Source of the DNA: Spirodela intermedia
Taxonomy: Eukaryota > Streptophyta > Magnoliopsida > Alismatales > Araceae
NCBI GenBank assembly: GCA_902729315.2
Contig: LR746264.1
Location: 4,799,878-4,863,877 of the forward strand
Direction of reading: 5' to 3'
DNA: 64,000 nucleotides
The translations under genes and the position numbers were made by a program. Below the pieces are notes generated by a model. It was not told where the DNA came from, searched no databases, and worked only from the letters and a program-made list of their open reading frames with translations. This document shows positions 1-10,800 of the stretch, piece by piece. Each line of letters starts with the position of its first letter. The stretch's first letter is position 1.

Positions 1-3000
1 ATATTTATTTTTTAAAAAATTACTTTAAATCCTATTAAAATTTATATTATACTAAATTAATGATAACGCATGCAACATTTTTTAATCATCTATCATCCAT
101 AACTAATACTTAGCATCTTTCAACTCATTGACTCATCTTATGTGTGTTTGTCATCATCATAGTTTTATTTAAATAATGTTGTAGTCTGAAGAAAATAGAT
201 GTCAAGATGAAAATACCCATAAGGCCAATAAAAAAAAAAATTAGAAAAAAATAATAGATTCACAACTCTAGGAAGCCAACAAGATGACCACTAATAAGAT
301 GTCATTTTTATGTGATAAGTAATGCATAATTAGTATATTTGGTGCACTAGTTTACGCTAATTGATATGATACTTCTGTGAAATACATGCTTAATGTATGA
401 TTTTTACATACTTTTATACCATATTTATATTTTAAATATTCCTTGATTACATCTTAGTATACTTGATATTTTTTCTCTTCATTTGGTCACTACAGATTTA
501 TGTTTAGGGCTAAAATTTGAATTCAATAGTTGAAATTATTTTAAAAATATAATTTATCATGATTCTTTGTGATTTTTCATAATATTTTCGGAATATATGT
601 TAATTTATAGGACCATTCTGAGCCCATTAAGTAAGCCCATTAAGGCCCATTGCATCGGTTTATTTAGTTAAATTAAAATGATTTAGGAAATAGGCAGAAA
701 TGGGTTAAAATGGCAAGAAACGGATGAAAAAAAGAGCAGAAAAAACGATAGAGAAACAAAAACAAATTCTTATTGAGAATGAAATAAGTTTTAAGCAAAT
801 AAATTCCTTACTGCTTATAATCAATTTGAGATCTAATGAGAGTATAAGAACTTCTAATTTAGGACAAAAAAGGGGTCCATTATCTTCCTCCTTTTGTCAG
901 CAAAGTCATTTTCCCTCTTAAATCTCTCTCCCTTTTTTTTTCTCTCATTTCATTGTTAATGGTACATTAGGATTATTTCACTTATTTTCATTTTTTTTCT
1001 TATAGATTGAGGATTTGAAAAAACAAGGGAGGATTAGGAATAGGAAGAATCAAGAACTAATCATGTTAATCATAGGCAATCGAGATTAAAACCTATCTCC
1101 TTTTTCCCCTTGTTTTTTATTTATTTTATTTAAATTTATTTATAGGTGACAAAATAAATTATCATTTGACTTGATATCTTTCATGTAGATCAACCTGAAC
1201 TCACTACATTTACTTGATTTATTTTAATCCGAATTCAGTTTTTAAAATATTAAATTCAACATCTTTTAATACAAAGACTGAGAGACATTCAAGAACCTAG
1301 TAGATTTCATTTAGATTTATGTTTTAGATATAGTTAGAGGACAAAATATATTTTAAAATATATGGTGACTTGGGTAACATTGTAAATGTTTAAGCACTAT
1401 TCTTTTGGAAACATGAAATGTTCGGCTAGAATGCTTTGGAAGATCTTTCTTAGAGGAATCTTTGAATTATCTTTTTACACATTGAGCTATCCAAAAGTCA
1501 TTTCCAACCTCTAAAAAATGGTCTATTTAGGGTGAATCAGTGCCTAAAAGTTAAACTAAAAAAAGATATTAATGTCATTGAAATCATAATAAATCGAATC
1601 CTTTGTATTTTGATGTGGATTGTTGCCTCATGTTCCTATTTCAATTATTTTCCAAAGTGTGCTACATTTCCATACATGTGACTTTCTCAAATTGACCCAT
1701 TTAAAACATTTTAGATGTAGAGAAGTAAAACTAGTAGAAAAGTTTATTTGTCCTTCTTGTGTAATTTTGAATAAAAAAAATTCAGCAAGTGGTGTCCAAT
1801 TAATGATTCTCATGTGCAACGCATCCTATGAAAATTGGTGTGCACTTGTCATTCTGTTTAAATACACATTATCTAATAATATTTATAATTAAGACTTAAT
1901 AAAATACTAGTATAGAAGCAAGTCTCAAGTCGAACATAAGGAGATTGATTAATCTGTTGTGAAAACTAATTTAGTTTATATATAGAGTGATTTCTAATAT
2001 TTTATTAATATTTAATAAAAATAATAAAATAGAAAGATGAGGTGAGAAGAATAAAGGAAGAGAAGTAGAGAAAAGGAAAGAGGAAAAGATAGAAGAGAGA
2101 GAGAAGAGAGATTTATCATGAGAGAGAGAAGGGATGAGATCTCTCACAAAAGGGAGAGAGAAAAAGAGGAAGAGAGAGAGCTCTCATGAAAAAGAAAAGG
2201 GATGAGATCTCTCGTGAAAGAGAGAGAAAGAGATAAGATGAAAATGAAGAAAGAGAGAAATACAGTCAACCCATTTTCTCGAATAAATGTATGCTTGAGG
2301 ATTTACACATATGACACAAGGTTAGTTATAAATGTCTCTAACTTATTTTAACTATTGAATGCTCATTAATCAACCTTTAATCTCAGTAATTTCGTGTTTG
2401 AAAATAAAAAATACTCGTTATTTGTAGAATACGGGAACGTAAATACATTGAAATTCGATTGCCAAAATCAATAGAAAATAAGTTAGAAATAATCCTAACT
2501 TAATCTCAAATACGTTTCTGAAGATTTAGAAGAAGAACAAAGATCATTTATCAAGTTTTGAATTAATTCTACTCATTTCAATCAAAATATACATAAAATG
2601 AAAAGAACTTGTCGTAAAATGTAAATAAATGACAAAAATAGGTAAGTAAATCCTGAAAATAAGAAATAAATCGTTGCCTAAATTTAGCCTACCTCCTGAG
2701 CAACTGAAGACATTAGTGTGGTGGCTTGTTTCATCTAGTCGTGCCACACTACGTCGGAAGTCGCAACAGTATCATTTGGAAGCACTACGTTGCTTGCTAG
2801 AGAGATCTGTCGAAAGAGCGGTCGACCACACTATCACCATCATTTAGGGAGAGAATGGAGGAGCTGACAACTTATTGGAGGCCTTGAGTGTAGTTATGGG
2901 AGGAAGGAAAAAGCTTGCCGATTGTTGAAGACGTCAATCGTGTAAAAGAAGGGAAGAACGAATTGCCATATTTATGACTACCATTGAGATTTTAAAGATA

Positions 3001-3649
3001 ATTGATAATGTTTATTTTACCCAATAATAATTTATTATTATCTTTATATCCCTGACGGCGATTAGTCACGTGACACATCATTTTCTGTATAATTTTCCAG
3101 CCATACTTGATTTTATCCATCATCTATTTCTTATAGTATATGTGTTTTCTGTATCATTTATTTGATTTCTATTACGCCCACATAATCATCCCCATCATTG
3201 TCTGGTCCCCAAGGCCCATTCGAGTCGCATCATTTTCTGGGCTCCACTAGCGTTATTCCATACACTAAAGACAAAGTAACTGATGGCGACTGAAGACCGT
3301 AATTTGGTAAGGTGATGCGAGACCGACAAAGTCTATTTGGAGATACCCCAAGGCCAAGGGCAACATTAATGACTGGGGTAATTAAACTCCTTCAACGCGA
3401 GGTACTTCCTCCTCTGAAGTAAAGGCTTGACTCGATTTTATTGGTTTTACTTTTCTCCATTGTCTTGGAGTATTGGGGAGCTAGGGTTTGGGTACTGTTA
3501 AGAAAGCTGGCAAATCTTGTCCAGATAACGCAGGGGCGGAGAAGAGGCCGTCCTCCCTACGATGGCGGCGGCAATACGCCAACCGTAGGCCGCCGGTAAA
3601 AGCTGGAGACCCTGGGACGGGATGACAGGATAAAGATCGCATTTGATAG
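1..3649. other. AT-rich intergenic DNA, no gene recognised
   Basis: Only short open stretches without similarity I can recognise occur here on either strand. The base composition is strongly AT-rich until about 3.25 kb and then becomes more GC-rich on approach to the phospholipase gene. The only conspicuous structure is the purine-rich GA tract listed separately. No tRNA or rRNA was seen. Confidence 0.6.
2030..2260. repeat. Homopurine GA-rich low-complexity tract
   Basis: About 230 bases are nearly all A and G on the + strand, made of GAGA runs. The 16-base motif AGGGATGAGATCTCTC occurs twice, near 2129 and 2198, each time within GAGAGA runs. This is simple-sequence DNA with some internal duplication. 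No coding potential is apparent. Confidence 0.75.
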
Positions 3650-3790
3650 CACGTGTCCCACAGAAGATTTTATTGGACGGTAGGAAAGACGTCGTGTTCC
3701 ACGTGACAATCTTACGGATACAGCGAGGGAGCCTGAGTCAACTAAGCAAAACTAGGCTTATAAATCAGCCTAGACATACAGGTAGCTGTT
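3650..3790 (+). promoter_or_regulatory. Core promoter of the PLA1 gene: two G-boxes and a TATA box
   Basis: CACGTG hexamers lie at 3650-3655 (followed by TC, giving an ABRE-like CACGTGTC) and at 3700-3705 (CACGTGAC). A TATAAA element is at 3759-3764, 74 bases before the ATG at 3838, which puts transcription start near 3790. G-boxes are bound by bZIP and bHLH factors in ABA, light and jasmonate responses. That is family knowledge; function here is inferred from position only. Confidence 0.6.
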
Positions 3791-3837
3791 CATCGACTCC
3801 TAACATCGCACTGGGCAGGACAACCTCTGCTACATTC

Positions 3838-5578
3838 ATGGCTGCCGCTAGTTCTCATATCCTCCCTCTCCCATCGGCCGCTGCCAGCCGCAGTAAAGTA
3901 CCCAAATCGCCTCTCTTCCCTTCTTCCCTCCCCTTGTCTCCGTCGGTCCACGCTCAGACATCTTCCTCGCGACATCACTCGAGAATCCGGGCGTCGTCGG
4001 GGGGGAAAGATGCCTCCAATACGCCCCCGTCCTCTTCCGCCATGAAGGCAATCACCAAGGATGTAGAGATGGAACAGCAGAGGGAGGACAGGAGGGTAGA
4101 GATGGCGCAGGCCAAGGACAAGGAGGATGCCCGCGAGAGGGAGAGGCGGTGGCAGGAGTCGCACCAGCCAAGGGATAATCTGGCGCCACGGTGGCGGGAG
4201 GTGGCCGGCAGGGACAACTGGGTCGGCATGCTTGACCCGTTCGACCCACTCCTCCGGGCGGAGCTCATCCGGTACGGCGAATTTGCGCAAGCCTGCTACG
4301 ACGCCTTCGACTTCGACCCCTACTCCCGGTACTGCGGCGGTTGCAAGTACAGTCGCCGCAGCTTCTTCCAGTCGCTTGACATGGCGAACGCTGGCTACGA
4401 GGTCACACGCTACCTCTACGCAACATCTAACGTCAAGCTCCCCAACTTCTCCCGGCGCTCGAAGAGAAACAATGCCTGGAGCGATTCCGCTAACTGGATC
4501 GGCTACATCGCCGTGTCTGACGACGCCACCACGGTGCTCCTCGGCCGCCGCGACATTGTAGTTTGCTGGCGCGGCACGGTGACCCAACTGGAATTTATTG
4601 CGGACATGGTCAACTTCAACCAGCCGATCTACGCCGAGGGGATACCCACCCCAGACCGCTCCGTGAAGGTGGCGGCGGGATTCGTGAACCTCTACACGGA
4701 CAAGGACACGAACTGCCGCTTCTCCAAGTACTCTGCCAGGGACCAGCTGCTGGCGGAGGTTCGGCGGCAGGTGCTGCGGTACGCTGAGGAACGAGGGGAG
4801 GAGGTCAGCATCTCTATAACAGGGCACAGCCTCGGCGGCGCCCTCGCCACCCTCAGCGCCTATGACTTGGCGGAAGTTGGGCTAAACAGAGTGCGGCCCG
4901 GGGGGGGGGAGGAGAGGGTGGTACCGGTGACCGTCTACTCCTTTGCAGGGCCAAGACTGGGGAACGAACCCTTCAAGGAGAGGTTCGAGGAGATACTCGG
5001 CTTGAAGTCTCTTCGAGTGGTGAACGTCCACGACGCTGTGCCCAAGGTGCCCGGACTTATCATCAACGAAAACGTCCCAGAGTTCGTGCGCCGCGCAGGG
5101 GCCGCGATGCCGTGGAGCTATTGCCACGTCGGGGTGAAGCTGGCGCTCGATCACAAGCGATCACCGTTCCTCAAGGACACAGCCGAGGCCTCCTGCTTCC
5201 ACAACCTCGAGGCCTATCTCCACCTACTCGACGGGTAAGAACACTTCATCACCGCCCAGCCTTGTAGGTTTGGGCATTATAAGCGAGGACCGAGATTGGA
5301 TTACCTGACATTTAATTGGGGTTTACAGGCATCATGGGACGGAACGGAGCTTTGCGCTGACGACTGGCCGGGACCCAGCACTAGTGAACAAGGCTTGCGA
5401 CTTTCTTAAGGAGGAATACATGGTGCCCCCAAACTGGCGTCAGGACGCTAACAGGGGCATGGCCCGCAACGCTGACGGGCGATGGACACAGCCAGAGCGC
5501 ACCAAGTTCGACGACTACCCTGCAGACATTGAATATTACCTCAATCAAATCGAACGCGCCATCAACAATCGAGCATAG
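3838..5578 (+). CDS. Phospholipase A1-Igamma-like, chloroplastic (DAD1-like lipase)
   Basis: Two exons, 3838-5234 and 5329-5578, join in frame through a GT-AG intron to give 548 residues. The start ATG lies just after the TATA box; the frame is open further upstream, but through the promoter and without an earlier ATG. The first ~55 residues are rich in Ser, Ala and Arg with few acids, like a plastid transit peptide. A lipase class 3 alpha/beta-hydrolase fold follows. The nucleophile Ser331 sits in GHSLGGALA, the acid Asp399 in VNVHDAVPKVPG, and the likely catalytic His455 in CFHNLEAYLH. The C-terminus has VPPNWRQDANRGM and NADGRW, typical of the PLA1-Igamma subgroup. Such enzymes release sn-1 fatty acids from plastid glycerolipids and can feed jasmonate synthesis. 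The 5' exon is very GC-rich. The class call is firm; the exact paralogue is not. Confidence 0.93.
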
Positions 5579-5671
5579 CCTCACCAATGTCTGGCCACCC
5601 AAGAGAGGGTTTTCTCGACAATCGAGCATAGCCTCACGAGTGTCTGGCCACCCAAGAGAGGGTTTTCAATC
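5566..5671 (+). repeat. 53-bp tandem duplication spanning the PLA1 stop codon
   Basis: A unit beginning CAATCGAGCATAGCCTCAC and ending in GAGAGGGTTTTC starts at 5566 and again at 5619, giving a period of 53 bp with only a few mismatches. The first copy contains the last codons and the TAG stop of the phospholipase gene; the second lies wholly in the 3' untranslated region and carries a copy of the same terminal codons and TAG. Confidence 0.9.
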
Positions 5672-5969
5672 TGCGGCGCCTTCAAGGACGATGAATTACG
5701 AAATATTATATGTTGATATAATGGAGGGTATTTTCGGTAACCCTATATAGACAAAATTGCATACACAACGCCTTATATGTTAGAAAAATAAATCTCCACA
5801 AAAGAGCATACTTTAGTAGGATTTTTTTTCAATCAATAATTCTAAAATATCAAACATGTATCAATATTTGAAGTATGATAATTATTTGACATTTAAACAT
5901 GCTCAATATGGACATACTATTGATAAAATAAGTAACTTCATAAATCATTAGACTAGTATTAAAGATAGA

Positions 5970-6900
5970 AATTATGATGCCCAATACCAGCAATGTGAGA
6001 ATTGAGCTCATTGAGAAACAATTGGGAAGAATTCAAATGAAATCTTTCCATCTTAAGGATGACGCTATGCTCCTAATAAATGATAAGGAGACTTGTGAGA
6101 TCTCAACTATTAAGGAACAGTTGGAGTACATAATCCATATCATCGAAGATTAAAATTGACCAATGAGGGCAACATTCAAAAATAGTCATCATAACATCAT
6201 CAACATGGACTGACCTGATGACTAAGCTTTGAGCAAAATGAGTTGTAATCAGGCCACTCACTTCCCTAGAGAGGTAGAAGAATAGGGCCCTAATGATTGA
6301 ATATATTATCCTCAAGGTGACCTAAACAAGATGGAATAGTTTTCAACTAATCTCCTGCTTCCTACAACGAGTTATGGCAAAGTAATTGGAAGCTAGAGAT
6401 GTCGTTATTCAATGGTCATGAATTGAAAGGTTGGGTCTTCTGAGCAGAGTTATTTTTCTCAATGTGTAAACTTTTGTTGAGTGACAAATTCGTCACCATC
6501 GGTCTCAACCTAGGATACACTTTTATATAGAAGTAGATGGATGCATGAGAACCTTTCAAGGGGTGGAAAGACTTTAAGTTACAATTATTAGAACGCCCTA
6601 TTTGAACCACTAATATTCTCTCTCTTAAAAATTCTTGAGCATCAAATAACATGATATTATGGGAGAACATAGGGAGGAATTTCAACTAATGAATGTGATG
6701 ACCAATAATATTTAGGAATACATTTTGGCAAATACTTTCCTCATAAAGCCACATAAAGACATTTATGTAAAAGTATCTCTTCGAGTTTGTGGGCTTAAAG
6801 CTATGCTGAAACGCCAATCAGAAGTATGTCATTGTAGAAAGATGTAGGTCTTAAAGTAGATTGCGTGATGAATTAATTGCAGACAGTATAGATAAACTTT
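5970..6900 (+). mobile_element. Decayed Ty3/gypsy gag region
   Basis: A short open stretch from the ATG at 5970 (MMPNTSNVRIELIEKQLG) resembles the start of plant gypsy Gag proteins. Near 6394-6460 the broken frame reads like the conserved FxGxxxxGWxFxAExFF motif of retrotransposon gag. Near 6519-6577 it continues with tryptophan-containing segments typical of the same domain. Stop codons and frameshifts are frequent, so nothing is expressed as a full protein. Orientation matches the pol remnant at 10.8-13.9 kb, so both probably belong to one old element separated by later insertion. Confidence 0.6.
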
Positions 6901-9900
6901 CTAAAGATGAGTTCTAGATCAGATCAACCTAATCCACGCCATTCTCACTAGACCCACCACTTTCTTCTTGTTGTTCTTCCTTCACCTTTGCCCTGAGCGA
7001 ATGATATCCTAGCCAGTTGTTGCCAAATTTGGGAAATAGTAGCTCGGGCTAGCTCTACAAACCAGATTTGATGGTATCTAGCAGTTGCCGAAAACATTTG
7101 GAGGCTTCTTGATTTCCAGTGTTGAACAACGCCATGTACAGTTTCATGGTACTCATCTTCATTCATGGTCATGGTGGGATGCATATGGTCGTCTGTATGA
7201 AACTCCATAGGCAGAAAGACTTTGAGATGACTATGGTGGTGATAAATGAGGAGCGAGAGATGACAGAAGTGATTTACTCAAGGTCGGGTTGACATGAATT
7301 TCGTTGGTATTGATGTGGCAATCATTACTTTCTCACTCTAGCATCTTCTATCAATACTAAGACATTCTATAGCAATATCTAACTTTCGTCCAATTTCATT
7401 TCTGAAATTAAAATTTAAAGCTATAAATGGCAAAGTTCTAGGAACATCAAAGCTACCCAGAGAATCAAGACTAAATTTTTTGAGAGAAATATGAGGACGA
7501 ACCTCATACTCATACTCAGATTTATTTTACACTGGGACTAGCTAGTTGCTGCTCAGATGGGAGCTGGAGCTTTCAGGCACCTATTTTTAGTTCATGCACC
7601 TCGTCTACCTTCATTTGGGTTCAAGAAAACATGCAGATATACTCCAAATGCTAGTCAGCAGGATTGGCTAAGACTCTGTCAACTATGCCGTTGGTTACAA
7701 CGTTTTCTCCCTTTTGCCTTTTTTTCTTTTCATTCAACAACAAGGGTTGCACTGCCCTGTAGGAGAGAGACAAGAAGATGTGCCAAATGATGATAGCAAC
7801 CTCTGTATTTACTAAATCCATCACTACGTTAATAAAATATATATGCATGCCGTCACAGGTTTCATCATTATTTTCGAATCATTTTTTTCAGATAGGTCCC
7901 TTTCCTGAATTGCAAGTTTGCCGAATCTGATCCAGATCAATATGCTCACCCCAATTTTTTGATCCTGAAATAATTTCATGTCCTATATTTAGATGGCAAC
8001 CAAGACATTAGGTTATCTTCTTGCATCTTAATCATCTCGTCTACACTATATTAAAGTTTTCTAGGTAAAAAATAAAAATCATTGAGGCTATTGTAGTTCT
8101 TCAAGTGAATCCAAAGGAAAATCATCATACCACCATGGCTAGCAAGAAATTTTGGAGTACACGTGGCTTCATTTTCTGCAGAATACCAGCAACAGGATCT
8201 TCGCTGATGGTAAATGAGCTTCCACTATGGCGTTTATCTTCTTGATTGTCCTCTTTGTGAGCAAAAGAGTCCTGCACATAATACTGATCTTGGCTTGCAA
8301 CTTTCACACTTTCATGAACCAATGAAACGATTTCATTCAGAGTTTGGAGCTCCGGTGGTTCCAACTGTTCCAACGACAGCCCTTTCTTTTCACCATTTCC
8401 TCTCTCCGTTTTTTCATTGACACTAGTGTCGATTGGACCTGGAAAATATAAATGAGGATGGAAATCAACTCACTAGAAATACAACATCAGATATGAACAC
8501 TGGCTTCAGATAACATGGGGAGGAACACCAGTAAGCCTAGCAACACAAGGAACCTTAAATTTGCCGATCGATCTGGCCTCCTCTATTTTTCCACTCATTC
8601 ACCAGTTTCTGTTATCATCAGCAGAGAATAATAGGTTTGGGACAAAGCCTTGTTAACTTAATATGAGGGTCCCCTTGTTTCAGTGACGTGACTTGAATTA
8701 AAGACAGAATACACCACGAATCAGAGAAGCATGAATAATTCAATATGAAGAACAGGGCAGCACGCGGATTGAGATAACACCTTACAAACTTTTCCATTCC
8801 AAATAATGCCTTGAAATTTTAATTGAACAATGTAATGAACACTGTTTCTTCGTTAATAATCTGTTGACCCTCTCCATGGCTCAAATAAGTTTCCACATGT
8901 TTAAGTACAATTTACACGAATAATCAAGTGTTAGGCCTCAAACGCCTTCAATTGGCCCCTGTCTAGGAATTCCTTCAATGTCTTGATTTACCTTACATTT
9001 CATCATGCCCACACAGATTATGGAGCCGTGTTGATGGGGAAAGGTGCTGCACATGAGGGCATATACTCTGACATGCCGCTTTCTGCGTTGTCCATTTGGC
9101 TAGCACTGTTCTCAAATTATCCTTTTATCAGAGAGCGTGTAACTTAATTTAAAATGAATATCACACTATTCCCCCTCTCCAAAGAAGTGTTAAGCAAGGA
9201 GAGTTTCCACCACTCCACCACCATTACCAGCAGCCCACAATCATCATTTCATAAGAATTACGAACACGCCTACCCACAGGAAAGTGCAATTATGACTCAA
9301 CTAGCATGACTTTTTATCAAAAAATTCACTTAAGAAATTGAAAAATGTACATTGTGTTTGAGATTTGAAAAATCATAACACGAAATTTTGAAGAAATTGA
9401 AATTTTCTAATTTTTATTTAGTCTCAACTACTCCCTGTCACTGCATTTGAACACTTTAAATAATGATCAAAGATAGTTTTTAAGAATTTCAGTGATTAGC
9501 TACATCAACAGTGGAATGGTGAAAAAAAAACAAACCTTTAGAACCTTCACTAGTCGATTTGAAACTATCGGTGGCTTTGTTCGGACCATTTTCCTTCCCA
9601 GAAAGCATTTCGTTCTGTTAGTTAGAAAACAAAGATACAAACTGTTCAGCGTTTCTTCACGGTTTCTATTACTAACATAGGATTTTGAGGTGCACACCAG
9701 GGTGCAAGAATTCTGCAAGAAGAATAAAATGACAGGGAAAACATCTGCAAGACATTTTTCTGGATATTTCCCAGTAAACTTTTTTATAAGAAAACGTGAA
9801 AAATAGAAAATTCCCAACCATTAGGACCTAGGAAGGGCCGAGATCCAAGACTAAAGTATTCCCAAGGAAATAATTAGTAGAAGAAAAGCCCACTGCAGGT

Positions 9901-10800
9901 TAGCATCTTTTCTCGGCAATAATGAGGATAGAACATATTCTATAACGTCAATTGATGTATTGGAGAAACAAAAGGTGCACAATTAAATTTTTAGTTAGGA
10001 AAAAAATATGTCAGAAGTGTTGGAAAAATAATTAGCCACAGAATAACTTCAAGGTTTTCAGGTCATATACTCTCCCTTCCATCAATGCTGATGGATGATC
10101 TACAATGAAAATATATTTGGAACTGCAAAAAATTTTTACTGGAATTATTTGTATCGCTTTCATTTTCTTGTATGTGATGAATTACTTGGTCAATTCCATA
10201 CAAACAGATGTTTTAGACAATTCTTCTCATATTACTCAAGAAGTGATCTTTTATAACATCAACTGTTTTTAATGCATGGAAAATTATTCTAAAATCACGC
10301 ATCAAACACGTCTTCTAATACATCATCAACTCGTTCAGCATCACACACAAGGTGAAAAACAATCAGAATGAAACAGTGAAGAAAAGTAGCTTCCATTCAA
10401 ATGAATATAAATCGAGTTGGAAAATCTTCTTAGAATTTTGATTTCCATGTAGGGAGGACGATGAAGAATTTTTCGGATATCTTATGAAAGTAACAATCAT
10501 GATTCTTCCATGGAAAGTATAAAACAACGTGCAAGTTCAAAAGGTCTATGTAGTAGGTGGAATGAAGTATTCTATCATCAAGGATCTCAATGAATTAGAC
10601 AAACTCTATGAGCACATGTACATTACAAACATTAGATTCAATTACAACTGATGGTGACAAAAGGGCCCTTAATGTAACATGAACAATGAGAATTAATAAA
10701 AGAATACAATTTACACAATAAAAAATTCAGCCATGACATCCCTAAGGTTAATATTTCTCATGCTTCAAAAAATACTTACTAGGTCATCATTGCCGTCAAA
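6900..10800. other. Intergenic DNA, origin unclear
   Basis: No recognisable protein domain was found on either strand, apart from the doubtful exon-like stretch at 8134-8438. The segment separates the gag and pol remnants of the old gypsy element, so it may be a later insertion, but I see no terminal repeats that would define one. Confidence 0.4.
8134..8438 (-). other. Possible orphan exon of an unrecognised minus-strand gene
   Basis: On the minus strand a good 3' splice site (TATATTTTCCAG) precedes position 8438 and a possible donor (ATG followed by GTGGTATG) follows 8134. The 305 bases between are open in one frame, after two leading bases, for 101 codons. The peptide is acidic and Gln/Glu-rich, with stretches such as EQLEPPELQTLNEIVSLVHE. 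I do not recognise the family and found no convincing neighbouring exon, so it may be a gene fragment or chance. Confidence 0.22.

Noticed and set aside
3643-3837. N-terminal extension of the PLA1 frame
   Set aside because: The frame is open upstream but begins without an ATG and runs through two G-boxes and the TATA box, so this is promoter and 5' UTR, not coding sequence.
3790-4827. Long minus-strand open frame (345 codons) opposite the PLA1 exon
   Set aside because: It lies antisense to a clearly conserved lipase exon in very GC-rich DNA, where antisense stops are rare. Its composition is Arg/Val/Pro-rich with no recognisable domain.
9500-9817. 105-codon minus-strand open frame in intergenic DNA
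   Set aside because: It has no domain, no splice context and Phe/Lys-rich composition expected by chance in AT-rich sequence.
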